Source of the DNA: Gammaproteobacteria bacterium 45_16_T64
Lineage (GTDB): Bacteria; Pseudomonadota; Gammaproteobacteria; Pseudomonadales; Ketobacteraceae
Length of the DNA stretch: 64,000 bases
Assembly (NCBI GenBank): GCA_002162955.1
Contig: MABD01000035.1
Coordinates: 81,349 to 145,348 of the forward strand
Direction of reading: 5' to 3'
The notes below the pieces were generated by a model. It was not told the origin of the DNA. It ran no database searches and worked only from the letters and a program-made list of their open reading frames with translations. Position 1 is the stretch's first letter, and each line of letters begins with the position of its first letter. A program made the translations under genes and the position numbers. Below, piece by piece: positions 29,665-37,918 of the stretch.

Positions 29665-31949
29665 GCTAACCAAGATTCCTTCACTTCTGGATACAGTTTA
29701 AAGCGATCTTGTGGTTTGGCTAAGTCACCCATTGTGTCATTGTTTGGTGTCGCAAACGCAATTCCACCTTCCAAAATGGATTCAAACGAATCGGTACGAA
29801 ACGATGCACCACCAAAGAGTTTAAAATTGATATCAATCCCGCTGGTATTCCAAAACTTACTATTACTCCTCACGAGCGGGCGGTAAGGTTCTTCGATATT
29901 GATATAGATTCGTACATGATCGGCATTGTTGGACAACTCAACTCCTGTCACTTCTCCTACCGTTACCTGGCGGTAAAAAACATGAACACCGGCTTTTATG
30001 GACTGAGTATTTGGCGCTAACAACACGACATTAAGCCCTGTATTTTCCTGCTTTTGAGTTGGCGCTTTATCTAATAATTCAAACTCATAATGCAAATTAC
30101 CTTCACCTGCATTAAGCGTAATATATTGCCCCGAGACCAATGTATCTAAATTGGCCGTGTGAGCTAATCCCAATTCAGGTTTCACCCGCCAAAAGACACT
30201 GCCTTTTACCGCTAGCGCTCTCGCATCAGGGTTTAATAACGCATGCACCACCACGCTCTTAAGGTTTTTATCCAATTGCACTGACTTTACTGCACCCACT
30301 TGGATACCCTGATAACGAATCTCTGTACCTTCTTTTAGACCATCCCCAGTTTCCACCGAGAACTGAATCGACACACCTTCTTCTTGTGCCTCATCAATAC
30401 CTTCATATAGCTCATAGGTGGTACCGTTCTTAGCTTTTTTAGATTTCCCTTGGGGGGTATAAAATGACAGACCTCCCCGTAGCAAGGTCGTCAAGGTTTC
30501 AGTCTGAATCTTAATACCACCGAGACCACCTTTAACGCGAATGCCACTGGCATTCCAGAATCGGCTGGAACGTTTTACGAGATGCGCATACTTCTTATCA
30601 ATATGCGCATGAATTTCAATACGCTTACCGTCTTTGGTTAAACCATAAGATTGCACTTCGCCCACTTGTACTTTTCGATACAAAATCGGCGATCCATGAG
30701 ATATCGAAGGCAATAAATCCGTGACAATTTTGATATGGAGTCCTGGCACGCTGTAATCCATTTTCGGTGCTTGGCTTAATGCAACAAATGAATACTTCGG
30801 CTCTGCTTTTGCTTTACCAGCGGCAACTTCGATATAGTTGCCAGATATAATTGTATCCAATCCAGAAATTCCGGAAAGCGATAATTCAGGTTTTACCAAC
30901 CAAAAAGCCGCTCCTTTTACCAATAAGAATTCAAATTGAGGATCAAAGACTACGGTGGTATTTACCACGCCTTTGTCTTGATCAAACTCGATTTCCCGCA
31001 CGATACCTACATGAAGCCCGTTGTAACGAAGCTCTGTGCTTTCAGCCACTAACCCTTCGGCACTGGAAAATTGAATCGTTGTAAGAATGCCCGCACTAGC
31101 CCGTTTATAATCTTTGAACAACGAATACTCGTCATTATTGGCTGCTTGTGCGTTTTCACTCTGTTCGGGAGTATGGAATGACACCCCCCCGGCAATAATG
31201 GTTGCTAATGCATCGGTTTGAATCTCAAACCCCGACAAACCTCCAGATGCAAACACACCGCTACTATTCCAGAAGCGAGAGCCTTTTTTTACCAGATGAC
31301 TAAAATTTGGCTTAATAAAGAGATCGATTGTGACGCCTTCATCATGCAGCTTGTAGTCTTGAACACTACCCACAATGATTTTTTTATAGGTCACCGGAGA
31401 GCCGACACTCAACGATCCCAAATCAGGCGCCGTTAATCGGATATGCAAACCAGGTTCATTGGCGCTTAACGGGGGAGGGCCATCTAACGCGACAAAGTCC
31501 AAGTCTATCGATCCTTTCACGGGTCGTATGCCAATATAGTTACCCGAAACCAACGTCTCTAAACCCTTAATACCTGATACACCAATCTCTGGACGCACTA
31601 ACCAAAAATCCGTCTCTTCACTTAAATAAGGTTCAAATCGATGGTCCATTTCCACCGAGACCAATACCCCAGCGCCGTCCTCTTCTAATGCAAGGTCACT
31701 CACTACACCCGCAGTTAATCCCTTGTAACGGACTTCCGTTTTGCCGGAATTAATACCATCGCCATCGGGGAAATGAATCGTGATCACCGTGGGTTTCGCC
31801 TGGTATTGTTGATACCCCATCCAACCACCAATCAACAACGCAATAATGGGGACTAACCATATTAACGAGAACCCCTCATTTTCGATTACTAACGGGTCAT
31901 CCATGGAGGATTGCTCAGGTATTATTGGCTCTTCATTCTCAGTGGTCAT
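29634..31949 (-). CDS. pqiB: MCE-domain lipid-transport protein, PqiB/LetB type
   Basis: About 771 residues. A cytoplasmic N-tail and one helix (FSLIWLVPIIALLIGGWMGY) precede six tandem MCE domains, recognisable by repeats such as GTEIRYQGIQVGAVKSV and GSPVTYKKIIVGSV. E. coli PqiB has three and LetB (YebT) seven, so this is nearer LetB. Such proteins form hexameric tubes that carry phospholipids across the periplasm. The start ATG 31949 overlaps pqiA by 11 bases; an upstream in-frame start lies inside pqiA. Confidence 0.92.
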   Translation of the reverse strand: MTTENEEPIIPEQSSMDDPLVIENEGFSLIWLVPIIALLIGGWMGYQQYQAKPTVITIHFPDGDGINSGKTEVRYKGLTAGVVSDLALEEDGAGVLVSVEMDHRFEPYLSEETDFWLVRPEIGVSGIKGLETLVSGNYIGIRPVKGSIDLDFVALDGPPPLSANEPGLHIRLTAPDLGSLSVGSPVTYKKIIVGSVQDYKLHDEGVTIDLFIKPNFSHLVKKGSRFWNSSGVFASGGLSGFEIQTDALATIIAGGVSFHTPEQSENAQAANNDEYSLFKDYKRASAGILTTIQFSSAEGLVAESTELRYNGLHVGIVREIEFDQDKGVVNTTVVFDPQFEFLLVKGAAFWLVKPELSLSGISGLDTIISGNYIEVAAGKAKAEPKYSFVALSQAPKMDYSVPGLHIKIVTDLLPSISHGSPILYRKVQVGEVQSYGLTKDGKRIEIHAHIDKKYAHLVKRSSRFWNASGIRVKGGLGGIKIQTETLTTLLRGGLSFYTPQGKSKKAKNGTTYELYEGIDEAQEEGVSIQFSVETGDGLKEGTEIRYQGIQVGAVKSVQLDKNLKSVVVHALLNPDARALAVKGSVFWRVKPELGLAHTANLDTLVSGQYITLNAGEGNLHYEFELLDKAPTQKQENTGLNVVLLAPNTQSIKAGVHVFYRQVTVGEVTGVELSNNADHVRIYINIEEPYRPLVRSNSKFWNTSGIDINFKLFGGASFRTDSFESILEGGIAFATPNNDTMGDLAKPQDRFKLYPEVKESWLAWKPKIALNR

Positions 31950-32583
31950 AAACAGGGGCTCGCAAATCCCAAATAAGTCTTGGATCAAATGTATTGGCAG
32001 CAAATATGGTTGCTACCACCACCGACGCAAACGCAGTTGCTCCGGCACCAGCGGTAATAGAGGCCACAGCCCCCAAATCTACCAACGTCACTAATATTGA
32101 AATCATAAACAGATCTAGCATCGACCAACGGCCAATGAATTCGATCATACGGTAAAGATAGGTACACTGCTTGGCACTGAGTGGCAACTTACATTGCACC
32201 ACCACCAATAAAGTGATTAATCCCACCAATTTCACAATGGGTACGAACACGCTGGCAATAAATACCAGTAGCGCAATCGGGTACATGCCTTCTTCAGCTA
32301 AATGTATCACCCCTGACATAATCGTATCCGGTGATCCATTGCCTAGATACACAACGGTCATCACTGGCAGCATATTCGCAGGGAATAACAAAATGAGCCC
32401 CGTCAACACCCAGGCCCAGGTTCGGGAAATCGATTTCGGTTTACGTGCATGAATAACACTAAAACAGCGAGAGCAGCGCTGGGATTGAGTCGGAGAAACC
32501 TCCGTTAGCCTTACCACGTGATGACACTCATCACATGCAGTTAGCCCTTGCGTTAACGCCCGTTGAAACTGCATCACTGACAC
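31939..32583 (-). CDS. pqiA: PqiA/LetA family protein, C-terminal-half homologue
   Basis: A 214-residue integral membrane protein with a zinc-ribbon head (CDECHHVVRL...CSRCF) and four helices, including the AWVLTGLILLFPANMLPVMT signature. E. coli PqiA/LetA is one protein with two such halves; here each half is a separate gene, as in pseudomonads. It is the inner-membrane partner of the MCE tube. The start overlaps the upstream half by 10 bases. Confidence 0.88.
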   Translation of the reverse strand: MSVMQFQRALTQGLTACDECHHVVRLTEVSPTQSQRCSRCFSVIHARKPKSISRTWAWVLTGLILLFPANMLPVMTVVYLGNGSPDTIMSGVIHLAEEGMYPIALLVFIASVFVPIVKLVGLITLLVVVQCKLPLSAKQCTYLYRMIEFIGRWSMLDLFMISILVTLVDLGAVASITAGAGATAFASVVVATIFAANTFDPRLIWDLRAPVYDH

Positions 32584-33251
32584 GCAATCGCTTTAGCAAT
32601 AGCCCGCTGACGCAGCACCATACAACGATGCCAGGCCTCATGACGATCAAAGCTCTGTAAAGCACACAACGTAAACACCAACAGCACAACAAAACATACC
32701 AACGCTTGGCCCAACACCAAATCCCCCAGCTCACTCATCTTTACAATGGCTACAATGATACCCAAGAGATACACCTCCAGCATTGCCCAACCGGACGTTC
32801 TGTGTTGCCATTTGATCATCTTTGGTAACCAGTGGCTGTAACGTTGGCTCTGGATATGTCCGGTAATACCCGCTAACAAACCCAATTCCAATAACGGCAT
32901 TGCCACACTACATGCCGCCACCAAAAAAGCCATCCACCAAGACCCTTGCTGCCAGAGCTGAAGCACACCGTTTAGCATGGTGTTACGGCCGGTATTACCT
33001 AGAATATCTAACGATAAGATTGGCAGGGTATTCGCGGGAATATAGAAGAGTAGCGCAGCAATACTAAAGGCTAACGTACGGTTCATGCTGTCTTTTTTAT
33101 GCCGATAAAGCACCGCGTTACAACGCGGACACCTGGCCACCCGATTTTCCGTAATATCATGAATCGGCAGAAGCAGGTCACAATCGTGACAAGCTGCCCA
33201 ATGCTCTTCGAGATCGTGATCCAATGATTGATTCGGTAACGGTTCTGACAT
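32574..33251 (-). CDS. pqiA: PqiA/LetA family protein, N-terminal-half homologue
   Basis: About 225 residues: a zinc ribbon (CHDCD...CPRCN), then four helices with the signature FSIAALLFYIPANTLPIL. It forms a split pair with the next gene. ATG 33251 (MSEPLPNQ) is preferred over a GTG five codons upstream. It is the first gene of the pqiA-pqiA-pqiB-4TM operon; in E. coli the homologous operon responds to envelope or redox stress, and no such operator is evident here. Confidence 0.88.
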   Translation of the reverse strand: MSEPLPNQSLDHDLEEHWAACHDCDLLLPIHDITENRVARCPRCNAVLYRHKKDSMNRTLAFSIAALLFYIPANTLPILSLDILGNTGRNTMLNGVLQLWQQGSWWMAFLVAACSVAMPLLELGLLAGITGHIQSQRYSHWLPKMIKWQHRTSGWAMLEVYLLGIIVAIVKMSELGDLVLGQALVCFVVLLVFTLCALQSFDRHEAWHRCMVLRQRAIAKAIACQ

Positions 33252-33336
33252 GAAAAGCGCTATCACTGTATATAGAAATTAATGGGATTTCGTTAAGACA
33301 ACGAAAGTACCATATCGTCACAGTCATGGCGAGATC

Positions 33337-33368
33337 CCACGGACTGTGAATAACACCACAGTCCGTGG
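33337..33368. terminator. Perfect 12-bp hairpin between the anti-sigma and pqi units
   Basis: CCACGGACTGTG, 8-base loop, CACAGTCCGTGG. It lies 25 bases past the anti-sigma stop, so it could end that transcript, although no U-tract follows. Confidence 0.5.
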
Positions 33369-33392
33369 ATTGACGCCATCAGCACAGCTCGC

Positions 33393-34103
33393 TTAGATCG
33401 CAATCAATTCTGCTTGATATACCACAGGGCCCGTCGGCACCCCGGTAGGCGATCCGCCAGTCGGCTCAATACTCACCGCAAGACCTTTTGCAGTACGTAA
33501 AATCTCCACCAATGCAGGGGGCAGTACTACCTTCTGTTTATTGCCGGAAACCGGCATAAGTCCCATTGAACGAGGGGCGGTATTACCCGCCGGCAACATC
33601 CATAGTTCAAAGGTTTTATCCACAGCGGCGGCGGTCGCATTCACTGCTCGAATCGAGACTTCTCCGGTCTGTAGATCTGAACTGATCATCCACAACGGTT
33701 GCGCCTCTGGGTTATTAAATACCGCCATATAGTCCTCGGATACACCCAACCCAGGTGGTGCTGATTGCAATGAAATCATTACCGCCAATACCACAACCAT
33801 CGCGGTTGCCACAGCACCCCAACTGCGCCAGAAGAGTAGTGAACGCCAACTTACTGGCTCTGACTGCCGCTCTTGCGGATGTATACGCTGCTGGATACCT
33901 TGCCATAATGAATCTGGCGGTACTTCGTCCTCAATACCTTCGCTCATTGGGTACAAACGCTGTTCCCACTCCCAAACGGTTTGTCTAACCCGATAGGATT
34001 CCATTTGTAGGCGTTCAAAACGTAACCTTGCTTTACCTACCATCGTGCCCAACACATATTCTGAGGCTAGATGTTCAATTAATTCTGGGTCAGTATATTT
34101 CAT
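33393..34103 (-). CDS. Anti-sigma factor, RskA type
   Basis: About 236 residues: an N-terminal cytoplasmic zinc-less anti-sigma domain (LIEHLASEYVLGTMVGKARL), one helix (GAVATAMVVVLAVMISL) and a periplasmic RskA C-terminal domain (FELWMLPAGNTAPRSMGLMP). It holds the co-encoded ECF sigma factor inactive; release probably needs regulated proteolysis. The ATG overlaps the sigma stop as ATGA, so synthesis is coupled one-to-one. Confidence 0.9.
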   Translation of the reverse strand: MKYTDPELIEHLASEYVLGTMVGKARLRFERLQMESYRVRQTVWEWEQRLYPMSEGIEDEVPPDSLWQGIQQRIHPQERQSEPVSWRSLLFWRSWGAVATAMVVVLAVMISLQSAPPGLGVSEDYMAVFNNPEAQPLWMISSDLQTGEVSIRAVNATAAAVDKTFELWMLPAGNTAPRSMGLMPVSGNKQKVVLPPALVEILRTAKGLAVSIEPTGGSPTGVPTGPVVYQAELIAI

Positions 34104-34645
34104 CGCTCCAAACACCTCCGTAAACTTTGCAACCCTCTGCGCACCCAGCTCTTCACCGTGCCTAACGGCTCATCCATTCGGGCCGTTACTTGCTGGTGGC
34201 TTAACCCTTCAAAAAAAGACAAAAAGATACTAGTGCGTTGCGCCTCAGATAACTCGTCGATACAACCCTCCAACGCCATTGCTGATTGGCTCTGCATCAT
34301 TTGTTTCACCGGCCCTAACCCACCAAACGCCAACTCATCAGGGGATTCGTCACCTTCTACTTCTTGTGCCGAGCGGCTACGTAGCTTGTCTATCGCCAGA
34401 TTACGCAGAATACTAATCATCCAGGTCAACGGCTGACCGCGCTCTGTATGATATTCCTTAGCGTGATACCACACGCGCACATAAGCCTCTTGGGTCACAT
34501 CCTCTGCCCAATCCCTGCGTTTCAGTAGCTTTAGACTGACACTAAATAACCGAGGTGAGGTTTTTTCATACAGCGTTTTATAAGCGCCCTCATCCCCCCG
34601 TGCCGTTAGCCGAATAAGATCCGTCAGCTCGTCCTGTTGTTTCAT
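34100..34645 (-). CDS. ECF RNA polymerase sigma factor, SigK type
   Basis: About 181 residues with region 2 (LFSVSLKLLKRRDWAEDVTQEAYVRVW) and region 4 (LSEAQRTSIFLSFFEGLSHQQ, then GTVKSWVRRGLQSLRR). ATG 34645 is preferred because GGAG lies upstream; an ATG at 34675 lacks one. Pairing with an RskA-like factor places it with SigK-like ECFs. It probably drives itself and the divergent DUF4331 operon through the identical motif at both promoters. Confidence 0.92.
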   Translation of the reverse strand: MKQQDELTDLIRLTARGDEGAYKTLYEKTSPRLFSVSLKLLKRRDWAEDVTQEAYVRVWYHAKEYHTERGQPLTWMISILRNLAIDKLRSRSAQEVEGDESPDELAFGGLGPVKQMMQSQSAMALEGCIDELSEAQRTSIFLSFFEGLSHQQVTARMDEPLGTVKSWVRRGLQSLRRCLER

Positions 34646-34689
34646 AAAGCGATCATCTCCATCATCCGCAATCATTATTTGTCGTCGTC

Positions 34690-34723
34690 TTTCTACATTG
34701 CCTTTCTACATTGCCTTTCTACA
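34690..34723. repeat. 13-bp tandem repeat in the sigma gene leader
   Basis: TTTCTACATTGCC occurs twice in direct succession, followed by a partial third copy, TTTCTACA. It lies between the predicted transcription start of the sigma gene and its start codon. Confidence 0.75.
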
Positions 34724-34740
34724 TAGCTCTTCTACTTACT

Positions 34741-34768
34741 ATACGAGGCGCGTCTGGATTTGGATGCA
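34741..34768 (-). promoter_or_regulatory. ECF-type promoter of the sigma/anti-sigma operon
   Basis: Read leftwards: TGCATCC, 16 bases, CGTAT. The same boxes and spacing occur on the opposite strand 54 bases away in front of the DUF4331 operon, which supports autoregulation by the ECF factor. Confidence 0.7.
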
Positions 34769-34821
34769 GCCTAACGCAAAAAAAGCACCAAAAAGGTTAT
34801 TTCATTATTTATTCACTTTTT

Positions 34822-34849
34822 TGCATCCAATTTGGTATCTGCTCCGTAA
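34822..34849 (+). promoter_or_regulatory. ECF-type promoter of the DUF4331 operon
   Basis: Read rightwards: TGCATCC, 16 bases, CGTAA. Transcription would begin about 85 bases before the DUF4331 ATG. It shares TGCATCCAA and the CGTA core with the sigma gene promoter. Confidence 0.7.
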
Positions 34850-34941
34850 TAACTCCATGACATCACTTGAAACCTAAAGTGGTCCCTGCATTACGCAGTT
34901 ATAACATAATGTTAATCGGTCTATGGACCAGGAGTTTTACC

Positions 34942-36426
34942 ATGAAAGTGCCTTTTTCCAAACGCATCACCTCTGTTGCTACGATATCCAGCATCGCCAT
35001 TGGCCTTGCAGGAGCAGCAACCATGATGAGCATGAATACCGCCAATGCCTCTAGTCACCGCGAAGCGCCTTTTATTACCTCTGCACCCAAAGTGGATGGT
35101 TCTGATTTCTATATGTTCCGTAGTTATGAAACCGGTCGCGAGGGCTACATCACCTTTGTTGCCAACTACCTTCCATTACAGGATGCCTATGGCGGTCCAA
35201 ACTACTTTGATTTAGATGACAACGCGTTGTACCAAATCCATGTCGACAATAATGGCGATGCTGTTGAAGATATTACCTTTAGCTTTAATTTCCAAAGCCA
35301 ATTGAAAGACCTTCAACTCAATATCGCCGGTACCGATGTGTCAGTCCCGCTGAAAAATATTGGTATTATCGGACCCAGTGTCGCAGATACGGGAGCACTC
35401 AATGGTACCCAATCCTATTACCTGGATGTCATTTATGGTGACCGCCGCACTGGCAACACCATGCCCGTGGTCAACTATGCAACCGGCGCGGACACCTTTG
35501 TAAAACCATCAGATTATATCGGCTCAAAATCTATTCCAGGTTACAGCAATTATGCTGACACCCATATTTATGACATCGCCATTCCTAACTGCAGCGGCAC
35601 CGGCAAAGTATTTGTTGGCCAGCGTCAAGAAAGTTTCTCAGTCAACCTAGGGGAAGTCTTCGACCTAGTGAATCTTAATCCTCTCGGTGACATCGATAGT
35701 AAACCCAATACCATTGCCGATAAGAACGTTACCTCGTTAGTGCTGGAAGTTCCCATTGATTGTGTCACCTCAGGTAGTGAAGACGTCATCGGCGGTTGGA
35801 CCAGCGCAAGTTTACGACAAGCTCGGGTACTGAACCCATTTCCTGATTTCGATAACGCGCCTTCTGTAGTGGGTGGTGCATGGGCACAAGTCTCTCGACT
35901 CGGAATGCCATTAGTTAACGAAGTGGTCATCGGACTCAAGGATAAAGATCGCTTTAATGCCAGTGAACCAAAAGATGATACCCAATTCGCACATTACGTT
36001 ACCAATCCAACGTTCCCAGCGCTATTAGAAATTTTGTTTCCTGGCACCGCCGTGGCACCCAACCTCTATCCTCGTACTGATTTAGTCTCTGCGTTTTTAA
36101 CGGGATTAGAAGGACTCAACCAACCGGGCTCTGTTACCGGATCTGAAATGCTACGCCTTAATACCGGCATCAACCCAACCAGCGCCGCAAATCAACACAA
36201 TCTTGGTGTACTGGGAGGAGACTTAGCGGGGTTCCCCAATGGTCGTCGCCCTGGAGATGATGTTGTCGACTCGGTGCTCCGTGTCGCGATGGGTGCACTC
36301 ATCAGTGACAGCACGATTGCTCCCAACAATACTGCACCACTTACCGATGGTGCGGACATTAGCGCTCTGGATTTTGGCAATAACTTTCCTTATTTGAATG
36401 CACCACTACCCGGTGCCGGAAACTAA
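34942..36426 (+). CDS. Exported DUF4331 family protein
   Basis: About 494 residues with a signal peptide (helix IAIGLAGAATMMSMNTANA), then the DUF4331 hallmark SSHREAP at the mature N-terminus and KVDGSDFYMFRSYE. The C-terminal third is Asn/Pro/Gly-rich with GRRPGDDVVDSVLR. AGGAG lies 8 bases before ATG 34942; the longer upstream frame has no ribosome site. Function is unknown in the family. It heads an ECF-controlled operon with a lipoprotein, a TPR protein and a HupE-like protein. Confidence 0.9.
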   Translation: MKVPFSKRITSVATISSIAIGLAGAATMMSMNTANASSHREAPFITSAPKVDGSDFYMFRSYETGREGYITFVANYLPLQDAYGGPNYFDLDDNALYQIHVDNNGDAVEDITFSFNFQSQLKDLQLNIAGTDVSVPLKNIGIIGPSVADTGALNGTQSYYLDVIYGDRRTGNTMPVVNYATGADTFVKPSDYIGSKSIPGYSNYADTHIYDIAIPNCSGTGKVFVGQRQESFSVNLGEVFDLVNLNPLGDIDSKPNTIADKNVTSLVLEVPIDCVTSGSEDVIGGWTSASLRQARVLNPFPDFDNAPSVVGGAWAQVSRLGMPLVNEVVIGLKDKDRFNASEPKDDTQFAHYVTNPTFPALLEILFPGTAVAPNLYPRTDLVSAFLTGLEGLNQPGSVTGSEMLRLNTGINPTSAANQHNLGVLGGDLAGFPNGRRPGDDVVDSVLRVAMGALISDSTIAPNNTAPLTDGADISALDFGNNFPYLNAPLPGAGN

Positions 36427-36441
36427 ACACAGGAATTTATC

Positions 36442-36678
36442 ATGAGAACATCACACATATTATCCATGCTACTGATTACCACCGCCCTTATCGCGTGTGG
36501 TGGTGGCAACGGCAAACACGGCGGGCCCGATAGACCCGTGTTTGAACGTGACAACTTTAATCAACTGGTCATCGACATTATCCAACAAACCGATGATAGC
36601 GCCGAACCGATCAATATTAATAACCTAACTCTAGAGTTTGATAACAATGATGAAAACGCCTTTAACGCATTATTCTAA
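36442..36678 (+). CDS. Small lipoprotein
   Basis: A 78-residue protein with a type II signal (SMLLITTALIACGGGNGKHG; lipobox LIAC). The mature part is short, acidic and Asn-rich (ININNLTLEFDNNDENAFNA). It sits 15 bases after DUF4331. Its role is unknown; it may partner the DUF4331 protein. A hairpin follows 8 bases after its stop. Confidence 0.8.
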   Translation: MRTSHILSMLLITTALIACGGGNGKHGGPDRPVFERDNFNQLVIDIIQQTDDSAEPININNLTLEFDNNDENAFNALF

Positions 36679-37918
36679 AGGCGGGTGGGGGAGATGGTTT
36701 TCCATCTCCCCCTTCATTCCGCAATCGTTTACGGGTTTACGTTGTCTATTCAACGTATTGCTCATCTTAGCGCCTCTCAATATAGCGATAGCAGAGCCTT
36801 TTGTGCCCACATCACGAACACATGTAATAACCACACTGCCGTCATTTATGGTGACTTTACAACGTACTCAAAAACATGAACGACAAGACACTGCACAGTT
36901 GTCAGAACGTATTCAGCAGGCTCAAACCTATCTTGATAGCGCACAGAAAAATAATGATCCACGCTGGATGGGTTACGCTCAAGCGGCGCTTAATCCATGG
37001 TGGAACATCAGTGAACAATATCCAAAGGTAGCCTTGCTAAAAGCCACGATTTTACAAAATCGTCACCAATTTCCCTCAGCGTTAGTCGAACTTAATTCTG
37101 TTCTAAACCAACAACCCAGAAACACTCAAGCACTATTGACCCGCGCCCACGTTTATATGATGCAAACGGACTACACCTCTGCACAACAAGATTGCCAACG
37201 TATCCTGTGGTTATCTCAACCCACATTGGGAGTAAATTGCCTTGCACAAGTCAACGGTTTAACAGGAAAAGGGCTGCTTGCTATTCAACAACTCACTCAG
37301 TTACTCGCCGACAACCTGACCTTATCATCCACCGAACGCGAAGAGATTCATATCACCATCGCGACGATCGCTCATCGTCACCAACAAAAAGATGTCGCGC
37401 TTCAGAATTATCAGAAAGCGTATGCTATCAATCCAAACAATGGCTACTTGATCGAACAATTCACCGATTATTTGATAGAAAATAATCTTAGCGAAATGCT
37501 AATAACACTATTTTCTCATATCGGTATCGATAACCTAAAGAAGAACCTCCATCAACAAATAAAAATGGCTCAGTACTATCAACTAGTTGGAGATACCCAG
37601 CTATCCACGTTTAAATCTGAATTAGATGATAGTTTTACCAGCTCAAAAATTCGCAAGGAACTATTTCCCCATAAAGAATATGCATTATTCTCGCTATCAA
37701 TACTGAATAAATATAATCAAGCCTTACACTCGGCACTGAAAAATTGGAAAATCCAACAAGCCCCCAGTGATGCAATTCTGGTATTGCGCGCAGCTATTGC
37801 CAGTCAACAATTACAACAAGCCCAATCGGTTATTCAATGGGTAAAAGATACAAGGCTATATGATCATAGAATCGATTCGCTTATCAACACCATTGAGACA
37901 TCGAGGATACAGACATGA
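36647..37918 (+). CDS. Periplasmic TPR protein of the DUF4331 operon
   Basis: Up to 423 residues. The N-terminus is odd: about 30 residues precede the hydrophobic segment LRCLFNVLLILAPLNIAIA, and this stretch is encoded across a strong hairpin. A start at ATG 36647/36650 overlaps the lipoprotein gene by about 30 bases. No later ATG, GTG or TTG leaves a full signal peptide. TPRs begin near residue 120 (SALVELNSVLNQQPRNTQAL, DYTSAQQDCQRILWL). It overlaps the HupE gene by 4 bases. Confidence 0.75.
   Translation: MMKTPLTHYSKGGWGRWFSISPFIPQSFTGLRCLFNVLLILAPLNIAIAEPFVPTSRTHVITTLPSFMVTLQRTQKHERQDTAQLSERIQQAQTYLDSAQKNNDPRWMGYAQAALNPWWNISEQYPKVALLKATILQNRHQFPSALVELNSVLNQQPRNTQALLTRAHVYMMQTDYTSAQQDCQRILWLSQPTLGVNCLAQVNGLTGKGLLAIQQLTQLLADNLTLSSTEREEIHITIATIAHRHQQKDVALQNYQKAYAINPNNGYLIEQFTDYLIENNLSEMLITLFSHIGIDNLKKNLHQQIKMAQYYQLVGDTQLSTFKSELDDSFTSSKIRKELFPHKEYALFSLSILNKYNQALHSALKNWKIQQAPSDAILVLRAAIASQQLQQAQSVIQWVKDTRLYDHRIDSLINTIETSRIQT
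36687..36712 (+). terminator. Strong GC hairpin after the lipoprotein gene
   Basis: GGGGGAGATGG, loop TTTT, CCATCTCCCCC: 11 perfect pairs. The downstream run is CTTCATT, only weakly U-rich. It overlaps the predicted 5' end of the TPR gene, so it may act as an attenuator rather than a full stop. Confidence 0.6.
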
